Shown: positions 56,506 to 64,000 of the stretch, in pieces | How positions within the stretch are numbered: the stretch's first letter is position 1 | Layout of the letters: every line of letters begins with the position of its first letter | From: Desulfomonile sp963700305 | GTDB taxonomy: Bacteria; Desulfobacterota; Desulfomonilia; Desulfomonilales; Desulfomonilaceae | Assembly (NCBI GenBank): GCA_963700305.1 | Contig: CAVOXB010000029.1 | Location: forward strand, 60,299-124,298 | DNA length: 64,000 nt | Direction: 5' to 3' | The notes under the pieces: generated by a model | Told to the model about the DNA's origin: nothing | Databases searched by the model: none | The model's input: the letters and a program-made list of their open reading frames with translations, nothing else | Made by a program: the position numbers and the translations under genes

Positions 56506-56889
56506 ATGAAAAGATTTGCAGTGGTGCTCGCAGTTGTCGGTATGGTTATGCTGTTCGCGTCATATTCTGTGGGCTTCTATGCGTGGGCTCCCTATGCATC
56601 ATGGGGTGGCGCCAGCAGCTCGTCCAGCGGATACAACTATGGGGCGTCTTCTTCCAGCAGCGGATATTGGCCTGCAGCTTCCAGCAGCAGCGGTTATACT
56701 TATAATTGCGTGCCCGCTTCCAGCAGCAGCGGTTATACTTATAATTGCATGCCCGCTTCCAGCAGCAGCAGCGGCTACACCTATAGCTGTGTGCCTGCTT
56801 CCAGCAGCAGCAGTGGCGCTTATTGGCCGGCTTCTTCTTCCAGCAGCGGATATTATCCTGCAAGCAGCTCTTCCAGCGGCTGGTTCTAA
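56506..56889 (+). CDS. secreted serine/tyrosine/glycine-rich repeat protein
   Basis: 127 residues. Signal peptide (FAVVLAVVGMVMLFASYSVG), then eight blocks of four or five serines followed by Gly and an aromatic residue. Units read PASSSSSGY, with the variants YNCVPASSSS, YNCMPASSSS and YSCVPASSSS in the middle, so three Cys each lie in a CxPA context. A strong ribosome site GAGGAGG precedes the ATG. Other frames in this region are translation shadows of the repeat. It might be a structural, adhesive or heavily modified surface polypeptide; no known family. The next gene downstream is a lipoprotein. Confidence 0.75.
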   Translation: MKRFAVVLAVVGMVMLFASYSVGFYAWAPYASWGGASSSSSGYNYGASSSSSGYWPAASSSSGYTYNCVPASSSSGYTYNCMPASSSSSGYTYSCVPASSSSSGAYWPASSSSSGYYPASSSSSGWF

Positions 56890-56987
56890 AGAATAGATCG
56901 ATCGCATATTATTGTGATCGCACGAAAAAAGATGAGGCGATTGAACCCCCAAGGGTGAGATCGCCTCGTTCGTTTAAATACACAGAC

Positions 56988-57453
56988 ATGCAAAAACACC
57001 TGTCTCAGCTCCTAATCAAAATTTTCTGCCTTGTTCTTTCGGTGCTATTATTGATTTCCTGCAGCAATCAGAGTGTAGCCCCGCAAAAGACTGGAAACGC
57101 GGCGCGCTTGACCGGCCTGTGGGATCTGAAGTCTCGATTGTTGGAAGATAAGGGAAACCGCTGTAACCCAGCGTTTTATGAGACTGGCATTGAACACGGA
57201 CGGGACTTTCAGAGCTGATTATCGCGGGGACACGACCGAAAAGTGGATTACGGCCGGCGCTGGAGCCTTTTCTTATAATTCCCCATTGCTAACCATGTAT
57301 TGGGAATCCGGAGCAACCTCGGTCTTGTTGGTGCGGGACGCCGAACCTGATCGTATGGTGCTCCACCACGGCAGAAATATGGTCCCGCTTGCCGAACAGG
57401 ACCCAGATGAAGTCTTCGTGCGAATAAACCCCGAAAAAGGCCCGACTCGGTAG
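56988..57453 (+). CDS. lipoprotein (one frameshift)
   Basis: About 154 residues after repair. Lipobox in LLLISCSNQ and N-terminal basic residues. The frame breaks near 57152-57154, where one extra G in GGG moves the reading from KSRLLEDKG into ETAVTQRFMRLALNTDGTFRADYRGDTTEKW. The second part looks like a small beta-sheet lipoprotein of the lipocalin-like/copper-resistance type (LxLNxDGTFRADY), often found with LTGLWDL at the start; function not known. Confidence 0.7.
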
Positions 57454-57555
57454 CTCGTATTTCCCTCAGTGAAACGCTTCGAGTTCAGCGACAGCGCTTT
57501 TGCCAGGGGAATGGTAAGACACTCCTTCTCCAGAAAAGACCTCCACAATCTTTGC

Positions 57556-59483
57556 TCAAGAGTGCGCGGCTAGGTTGATGAGTCCGCCAGCCAGAAGTAT
57601 TTGCCTTTCCCTATCGGTCACGGACAACTTCAACAAAATCTTTCGGCCTGTTTCGACGATTTCGCCAACAATGGTATCTTTGCCTTCCCTTATCTGGGCC
57701 TTGACGTTTTCCAGCCGGATCACGGCGCCCTGTGAAATCACCTCGTAATCCGCGGGATTTTCAAAGACCAGAGGCAGGATACCGAAATTGATCAGATTCG
57801 CTTTGTGAATCCGGGCAAAACTCTTCACAAATTTCGCCCTGATCCCCAAGTATCTTGGGGAAATAGCCGCATGCTCCCTCGATGATCCTTGGCCGTAATT
57901 CTCTCCCCCCACGACGAATCCCGCATGTGCATCTTCCGCTCGATCAGGGAAGGTAGGATCCAGGATCTCGAATACGAACCTGCTGATTGCCGGAATGTTG
58001 CTCCTGAAAGGAAGCACCTTGCTGCCTGCCGGCATGATCGCGTCCGTGGTTATATTATCGCCAACTTTGAGTATGACCGACCCCTCGATGGTATCCTCAA
58101 GCGGACCGAATTTTGGGAACTCCTTTATATTGGGCCCCATCTCAACGGCCTCTTTGGCCGAGTCTTCCGGAGGAAATATAAAATTCTCGTCGTTTACAGC
58201 GTATTTTTTAGGATCCGCTACTTCTGGATAATCGCCAAGCTTTCTGGGGTCCGTAATCTCTCCGAAAACTGCAGCGGCTACACCTGTTTCCGGTGAACAA
58301 AGATAAACCTGATCCGGAAAGCTGCCGCTACGCCCGGGAAAATTCCTGGGAAAAGTCCTCAGCGACACCGTATTGGTTCCGGGAGCTTGCCCCATGCCGA
58401 TGCAGCCTAGGCAGCCGGATTGGTGGATGCGCGCACCTGCAAGTATCAAATTGACCACTCCGCCCGCTTCAGCAACATTGAGGAGTACCTGACCGCTACC
58501 CGGATTTATTTCAAAGCTCACATCAGGATGACAATGCCGCTTCTCGACTGCTTTCGCAGTTACCATGAGATCCCTGAAAGATGAATTGACCGAAGACCCT
58601 ACTATCACCTGCCCTACTTTAATTCCTTCCACCTCGCTGACTTTCCTCACGTTGTCCGGTGAACTCGGGCATGCAATCAGCGGTTCAAGCGCGCTCAAGT
58701 CTATTTCTATGACGTCTGCGTACTTCGCATCCGGGTCAGCTACGATTTCCTTCCAAACATCTCCCCTGCCCTGGCTTTCAAGGAATTCTCGGGTACGTCG
58801 ATCCGACGGAAACATGCTGCTTGTGGCGCCCAGTTCCGCGCCCATGTTGCCGATTGTGGCTCGATCGGTTGTGGAAAGAGTTTCCACACCGGGGCCAAAA
58901 TACTCGAATATTTTGCCTACCCCGCCCTTCACTGTAAGTCGCCGCAGCATCTCAAGTATCACGTCTTTGGCTGATACCCACGGTTTTCCAGCGCGCCACT
59001 AAGCCTCACTCCCACTATCTGTGGCATGATCAAGTGAAATGGTTGCCCGGCCATTGCCATTGCCACGTCCAGGCCACCGGCTCCAATTGCCAGCATGGAA
59101 CTGCCGGCGTTTGTGGGAGTATGGCTGTCAGATCCCAGGAGAGTATTACCAGGCACGCTGAATCGCTCAAGATGAACCTGGTGGGATATACCGTTTCCCG
59201 GACGACTGAAAACAACCCCGTACTTTGCTGCCGCAGTTCGCAGAAAATTGTGATCGTCCGCGTTCTTGAAATCAGTCTGGAGTAAATTGTGATCCACGTA
59301 GCTGACGGAAAGATCGGTCTTCACTCGCGGCAATCCCATGGCCATGAATTCCAGAAACACCATTGTTCCTGTGGCGTCTTGCGTTAAAGTATGATCAATT
59401 TTGATTGCAATTTCACTTCCCGGCCTGAGTTCTCCTTTGACCAGGTGGGCTGCAATAATTTTTTCTGCTACGGTTTTTCCCAT
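57556..59483 (-). CDS. acnA: aconitate hydratase (one frameshift)
   Basis: About 642 residues after repair. Aconitase of the single-chain type with swivel domain: SDSHTPTNAGSSMLAIGAGGLD, the cluster motif SGCLGCIGMGQAPGTNT with C-x2-C, another Cys in RHCHPDVSF context and the swivel GQGSSREHAAISPRYLGI. It isomerises citrate to isocitrate. A missing C at about 58981-58984 breaks the frame after GALEN; the next frame reads WVSAKDVILEMLRR. GGAGG precedes the start. The type resembles homoaconitase/IPM isomerase relatives in Desulfobacterota, so a lyase in another pathway is possible. Confidence 0.87.
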
Positions 59484-59547
59484 GAAACAAGCCTCCGAGC
59501 TTGAGAACCGATTTCTTACGGATACATACTCAATTCTAGATTCCCTG

Positions 59548-60276
59548 TTATTCCAGAAGCGGAGCCCATTGTTTTACTGTGTTTCGGACCATTTTGCTGG
59601 CTGCACTTCTGACTATTCGATTATGACACGGCAACAGGATGTCCACGCCCAGGGATGCAATTTTTTCCAGGGAATCCTTCAATTGGCCAGGATCAGCAGA
59701 CTCAAGATCGTATCTCCCGATAGCCCCATCCGCATATATTGTGTCACCTGACATGAACAGCTTGTGTTCTCTATCGAACAGACCGATGCTTCCGATTGAA
59801 TGGCCCGGAAGATACAGAACCTCGAACGTCAGTCCGCCGATCGACAAAGTCTCGCCGCCTTCCAGCTTTCTATCAACTTTTACGCGGAAGAAATTTTCTT
59901 TGATTGTATATTGTGATCGAATCATGGATTCGAACATACTGTTACCGAATACTATCCTGTCATCGCCACGTTCCAGGTATTCGGCTTCATATTTATGAAC
60001 CCAGACCTCACAATTGGGAATAGCTTCCAGTATCTCGGATATGCATCCAATATGATCCAAATGCGTGTGGGTCATGATTATGCGTTTGATCCGGTGCAAG
60101 GGGATCCCGCCTTGCTCCAGTTCCTCGAGTTTGTAGGCGCCCATTTCCATAAGACCACAGTCAACGAGGGTAAAATCTTTGGACTCCATTTTCCCGATTA
60201 CGTACATATGAGAATCCGGCAGGAATCTATCTTTTCCTGGAATCCAGCGGACGCCTTCAATTACTTTCTCGATCAC
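59548..60276 (-). CDS. MBL-fold metallo-hydrolase
   Basis: About 242 residues. Metal motif TMTHTHLDHIGCISE (HxHxDH), His in YLPGHSIGSIG, Asp in FMSGDTIYADG and His in LLPCHNR. Glyoxalase II-like group. The start GTG 60274-60276 has AAGAGG 8 bases ahead; the frame begins 3 codons earlier. It lies between aconitase and the hotdog-like gene; nothing else indicates its substrate. Confidence 0.83.
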   Translation of the reverse strand: MIEKVIEGVRWIPGKDRFLPDSHMYVIGKMESKDFTLVDCGLMEMGAYKLEELEQGGIPLHRIKRIIMTHTHLDHIGCISEILEAIPNCEVWVHKYEAEYLERGDDRIVFGNSMFESMIRSQYTIKENFFRVKVDRKLEGGETLSIGGLTFEVLYLPGHSIGSIGLFDREHKLFMSGDTIYADGAIGRYDLESADPGQLKDSLEKIASLGVDILLPCHNRIVRSAASKMVRNTVKQWAPLLE

Positions 60277-60386
60277 TCCAATCACCTCTTAGCAGGACAA
60301 CTTCCCGCAAATAATAACATACATGAAAAAATTCCGTGTAACCGCTTCTAGAATTATGGCTACTGCATATCGGTCACAAGAGCCTT

Positions 60387-61337
60387 TTAATCACCATCAT
60401 CTCCGAAGATCCAGTCCCAGTCATCCGCAGGGAGAAGATTGATCTTTATCTGTTTCGTGTAGTGGTCCATGATGATCCATTCGCCTCGGCCATAGGCTAC
60501 TACTTCCGGGTTTTGTGGATCCTTAATGGAGAGAACCTTACCTTCAGCAAGGAAAAACCGCGGGTTTCTTGGGTTTCCTCGTATTCCCGTCGGCTCACCC
60601 ACGAACAGCAGCTTCTCATGAGCCCCTACCGGCCTCAGCAGGGTGAATTCCATTCTGACGGACAGTCCCGCAGACCGGGTGGCCATAAAGCCGCCCCATG
60701 CGGTGTTCTCGTAGAAAACGGAAATCAAAACCGCAGGATGTAACTCCTCATCAGCTATCAGGAAGTGTTTTGCCCTATCGAAGTCATCGTGATTCTCCCC
60801 CCACGGAGTTGTAACCACCCAGGAGCCGGTATCTCCATGAACTCGAAATCTCCTCTGCAAACCTGAGTCAGTCCTATGGTGCCCGCACACGAAGCAATTC
60901 TTATAATAAGGTAGCTTTCGGAAATCTGCAGCGGGTTTTGCAGGAACAACCCCATTTCCGTTAATGGAAGCAGCCGTAATTTCTGCCCGCAAATATGGGC
61001 TCTTATCACCAAGCTTCGTGAGTTTGGCCGAAACTGATGGCTGCTGGCCCAAAGGGCTCTCTTCCACCGAGAAGACTGCAACGTCGCCTATTGCAATTCC
61101 AGTCCCGCCAAACTTAAAACGCACGTCAACAGGATAGTCGGGGGACCCGATCCGTCTCCAAGCATCCAGACAGAGTCCCATTGGAAGACCACCGTGAGGA
61201 ATGCCGATGAAGCCTTCATGTCGTGTCTCGAAGATCAGTTCTTGATCTAACCTGCCACTGGTTTCTTCCAGCGTTTTCAAATTCAGAAATGCATCATCCC
61301 CAGTCAGAAAGAAACCGTCATTAGGCTTGATTAACAT
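60387..61337 (-). CDS. hotdog-fold thioesterase-like protein
   Basis: 316 residues, probably two hotdog domains. Middle motif NCFVCGHHRTDSGLQRRFRV is the mark of a class of hotdog proteins with CxxCG. First domain HEGFIGIPHGGLPMGLCLDAW, second HPAVLISVFYENTAWGGFMATR with the helix start typical for thioesterases. It probably acts on an acyl-CoA. The good ribosome site is TTGGAGGAGTG. Located near thiolase and MBL hydrolase genes. Confidence 0.68.
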   Translation of the reverse strand: MLIKPNDGFFLTGDDAFLNLKTLEETSGRLDQELIFETRHEGFIGIPHGGLPMGLCLDAWRRIGSPDYPVDVRFKFGGTGIAIGDVAVFSVEESPLGQQPSVSAKLTKLGDKSPYLRAEITAASINGNGVVPAKPAADFRKLPYYKNCFVCGHHRTDSGLQRRFRVHGDTGSWVVTTPWGENHDDFDRAKHFLIADEELHPAVLISVFYENTAWGGFMATRSAGLSVRMEFTLLRPVGAHEKLLFVGEPTGIRGNPRNPRFFLAEGKVLSIKDPQNPEVVAYGRGEWIIMDHYTKQIKINLLPADDWDWIFGDDGD

Positions 61338-61769
61338 TCACTCCTCCAATTAAGAGAGTAGCCGGGGAACTCTTCATACCATTCAATTGCCGCATTTGAC
61401 GGACTTGGTGGATGCGGCTTGAAAAAATCATCAAAAGGCCCCGATCCGAAATATAGGATTACTTAAAATCTGCAATATAAATAGCCAAGCATGTGGGCGT
61501 CACCCCATGAACGCACACTCTCTGTCGTCATTCCGTCGGAAGACGGAATCCAGGTTTTTCAATCACGTGAGGCACACGACTGGACCCCGGCTTTCGCCGG
61601 TGTGACGATCACGCCTCCGGCGTGACCGAGGGAATTAACCATCATTCAAAAGCCTTGGGGTTCCACGGCGCATATTGCAGAGGTTCAACAATGCATTATT
61701 TCAAGATCGGACAATACTTAGCTCGTGGACTCAATGCCATGCCTATGCTTCCAAACCCCGCTTAATTCT
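61338..61769. other. gene-free stretch with dispersed repeat
   Basis: Holds the repeat at 61525-61612; otherwise nothing recognised. Confidence 0.4.
61525..61612. repeat. dispersed repeat (CGTCATTCCGTCGGAAGACGG...GACTGGACCCCGGC family)
   Basis: CGTCATTCCGTCGGAAGACG is a hairpin start; GACTGGACCCCGGCTTTCG and CCGGTGTGACGATCA the end. A reverse copy lies within dsrN1 at 27441-27530 and a fragment at about 49877-49900. Confidence 0.75.
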
Positions 61770-62953
61770 TCATCGGTCTATGTAAAGCGAAACAGCCTCT
61801 CCGCCTCCAAGGCAAAGGGAAGCCATGCCGGTCTTCAGATCACGGTTCTTCATGGCGTGAATCAGAGTGGTCAGCAGCCTGGCTCCACTCCGCCGATAGG
61901 ATGCCCAAGGGCCACGGAACCGCCGTTGACATTACATTTATCGGCATCTAACTCCAGCTCACGAATCACTCCAACAGTTGAACCGGCAAAGGCCTCATTG
62001 ACTTCCATCAGGTCAATGGATTTGAGATCAACGCCTTCTTTCTTGGCCGCTTTTGGGATGGACAGAATCGGCGCCATAAGCACATATTTCATATCCATGC
62101 CTGCGCTTGCCTGGGACCCGACTCTGGCAAGGATTTGAAGGCCGAGCTCTTTTGCCTTTGCTTCGGCCATGACACACACAGCGCTCGCACCGTCGGATAT
62201 GACGGATGCGTTGCCTGCAGTAGCGTAACCGTTCTTCTGAAATGCGGGTTTCATTTGGCTCAGCATCTCGTAGCTCGTCTCACGAGGGCACTCGTCTGTA
62301 TCGAATATTTTAGGATCGCCCTTTTTCTGCGGAATCGCCACAGGCGTGATTTCTTCTTTGAATATGCCGCCCTTGATGGATTTCAGCGCCCGTTCATAGC
62401 TTAGGGCCGCATATTTGTCCTGGTCTTCCCTGGACACCTTATATTTTTCACTGATCAGATCGTTGCTGATCCCCATGTGGAAATCATTTACGATATCCCA
62501 CAGCCCGTCATGCACCATGGAGTCGATCAGGGCGCCGTTCCCCATACGATAGCCGAATCTCGCCTTTTCCAGATAGTACGGTGCATTGCTCATGCTTTCC
62601 ATACCGCCGGCTATCACTATGTCCGCATCGCCAAGCTGTATTGCTTGGGCAGCCAACATTACTGCCTTCAACCCCGACCCGCAGACCTTATTTATTGTGA
62701 AGCACTGGGCTTCAAACGGAATCCCGGCTTGAAGAGCAGCTTGTCTCGCCGGATTCTGCCCGTAACCACACGGCAACACCTGTCCCATGATGACTTCGTC
62801 CACATCGGATTTCTCTATGCCCGCCCTTTTTACGGCTTCTTCTATTGCGAGGGCTCCGAGCTTGGTTGCCCCGAAAACACTCAACGTTCCATTAAAAGAG
62901 CCCAAAGGCGTACGGGTCGCACTGACTATGACAGCTTCACGCTTAACGCTCAT
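61770..62953 (-). CDS. acetyl-CoA C-acetyltransferase (thiolase; frameshift near C-terminus)
   Basis: About 394 residues after repair. Catalytic Cys in NKVCGSGLKAV, His in GSVALGHPIG. At about 61890 one base is lost; the second frame continues SGARLLTTLIHAMKNRDLKTGMASLCLGGGEAVSLYIDR and contains the second catalytic Cys (SLCLGGG). It makes or splits acetoacetyl-CoA, in fatty acid or butyrate metabolism. ATG 62951-62953 with AAAGGAGAG ahead. Without repair the enzyme lacks its last Cys. Confidence 0.9.
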
Positions 62954-63110
62954 CCGCTCTCCTTTCGTGATTCCTGTAAAAACGCGGGATTCTCCCCGCT
63001 CTTGTTTGCTTCGAGTTTGGACTAACTTCACCATAATAATGGAGGCAGAGCCTCCATGTTAGCATCTCCTGGCAAAGCTTCATAGCCACTAACTTTAGTC
63101 CCCAATCTCT

Positions 63111-63322
63111 CTCGTCCCGGAGGGACGCTAGATAATAGCCCGGCAATTTATTGCCGGGAAAGCGACCAAGAACATGCCCGTAGTCCCGGAGGGACGGCCG
63201 ATTCATTATAGGAAGATTGTACGGTTCAGTCGTCCCTCCGGGACTCAAAAATCTTTTGACTTGCTCGCTAACCGGCGATAAATCGCCGGCCTATTATCCA
63301 CTGTTCCTCCGGAACAGAAGGC
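63111..63322 (-). repeat. composite palindromic repeat, copy B
   Basis: Reverse-oriented copy of 26345-26555. Arms TAGTCCCGGAGGGACG and CGTCCCTCCGGGACTC flank a 34-base core (63197-63230). Outer parts match copy A in reverse; the core matches copy A in direct sense at 24 of 34 positions. Confidence 0.85.
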
Positions 63323-63386
63323 AAGACAAATCTAAGTTGAGCGCATACGTGGCAGAGCCTGGAAACGAGGAATAACCGCCAAATTC

Positions 63387-64000
63387 TCACAAATACTTGT
63401 CGACAAGGATTTCCGCTATTTGGACCGCATTGAGAGCAGCTCCCTTGAGAATGTTATCCGACACGACCCAAAGATTGAGGCCGTTGGGGATTGACTCGTC
63501 CTCTCGAATCCTGCCCACGAGGGTGTCATCTTCTCCCCCTGCAAGGGCTGTAAGCGGATATAGTTTGTTAGATGGGTCGTCAACCAGCTTGACACCCGGC
63601 GCCTTCGACAGCAATTCCTTTGCTTGTTGAGCGGTGACCTTCTTTTCGGTCTCAATGTTTATGGATTCGGAATGTCCGAAAAACGTCGGCACCCGCACAG
63701 TGGTGGCCGTAGCGCGAATGGCGGGATCCAGTATTTTTTTGGTTTCCCACACCATTTTCATCTCTTCCTTGGTGTAATCGTTCTCGAGGAATACGTCTAT
63801 CTGCGGCAGACACTCGAATGCAATTCTGAACGGGTACACGCTGGCAGCCATATTTCTGAACGGAGCCAATCCCTGCCATAGCTTATCCAGACCGTCATCC
63901 TTGTTCCATTGGATTGCAGACGCCATCTCTCGTGATTGGAAAAGCATTTCCTCAATAGCGTCCTTGCCTGTGCCTGAAACGGATTGATACGTGGATACCA
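63387..64000 (-). CDS. asd: aspartate-semialdehyde dehydrogenase, C-terminal part (start outside window)
   Basis: The frame runs past the window edge. Reads VSTYQSVSGTGKDAIEEML at the right edge, then NMAASVYPFRIAFECLPQIDVF, DYTKEEMKMVWETKKIL and VRVPTFFGHSESINIETEKKV, all typical of the NADP-dependent dehydrogenase that makes aspartate semialdehyde for Lys, Met and Thr. The C-terminus SDNILKGAALNAVQIAEIL is standard. The active-site Cys lies in the missing N-terminal part. Confidence 0.92.
   Translation of the reverse strand, partial: VSTYQSVSGTGKDAIEEMLFQSREMASAIQWNKDDGLDKLWQGLAPFRNMAASVYPFRIAFECLPQIDVFLENDYTKEEMKMVWETKKILDPAIRATATTVRVPTFFGHSESINIETEKKVTAQQAKELLSKAPGVKLVDDPSNKLYPLTALAGGEDDTLVGRIREDESIPNGLNLWVVSDNILKGAALNAVQIAEILVDKYL

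Noticed and set aside
56516..56896. Ala/Pro-rich frame within the serine-rich gene
   Set aside because: Repeat DNA stays open in several frames. Only the first frame has a signal peptide and a ribosome site.
1..64000. CRISPR arrays, tRNA or rRNA genes
   Set aside because: No regular direct repeats with spacers and no cloverleaf or rRNA blocks noticed by eye; a dedicated search could not be run.

Overview
The window looks like chromosome from an anaerobic, sulfate- or sulfite-respiring Gram-negative bacterium of the Desulfobacterota (old Deltaproteobacteria). The strongest marker is a complete dsrA-dsrB-dsrD cluster with two tandem dsrN/cbiA-type amidases beside it. An outer membrane is implied by HldE (LPS heptose), an Mla/MCE lipid-transport operon and lipoproteins. 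A fused radical SAM/DUF2344 protein before RNase G and a ThiD-ThiN fusion fit the same group. A Desulfomonile-like relative is a guess, not shown.

Layout. 0-5 kb: end of a Lon-like protease, rpoH, then ECF sigma, anti-sigma and a Spy-like periplasmic protein. 5-9 kb: HU gene with a good promoter, a TPR membrane protein and an IS1380-type insertion sequence. 9-15 kb: mfd, a SurA-like foldase and mreB. 15-23 kb: hydrolase, glgC with a CheY-like regulator, the MCE operon and a UPF0175/PIN pair. 23-30 kb: dinG, an ankyrin protein and two dsrN paralogues plus an unknown kinase-like gene, facing away from dsrABD (31.5-34.3 kb). 34-44 kb: prmA/YkgJ pair, coiled-coil protein, CoA-related enzymes, a TetR regulator with an in-frame TGA, ACD alpha subunit and radical SAM protein. 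44-54 kb: RNase G, glycosyltransferase, moaA, thiDN, a receptor-like membrane protein, a possible mini-gene and hldE. 54-64 kb: FGE/TPR/PDZ protein divergent from a serine-rich secreted protein, aconitase, two hydrolases or thioesterases, thiolase, and the end of asd.

Two features dominate. First, many conserved genes (lon-like, mfd, glgC, MCE, PIN, cbiA1, radical SAM, moaA, a lipoprotein, aconitase, thiolase) carry single-base indels, many in short homopolymers. This points to a draft or long-read assembly with uncorrected indels rather than mass pseudogenisation, so the genes are annotated here as whole units. Second, the spaces between genes are full of palindromic dispersed repeats of at least six families. 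Two of these repeats are embedded in frame inside one dsrN paralogue, and one composite element has an inverted core in one of its two copies.

Candidates for new biology, in order: the TetR gene with an in-frame TGA followed by a SECIS-like hairpin; the repeat with a flipped core; the classic A AAA AAG slip site in the MCE gene; the FGE-like protein beside the CxPA-containing serine-rich repeat protein; and the repeat-expanded dsrN next to dsrABD.
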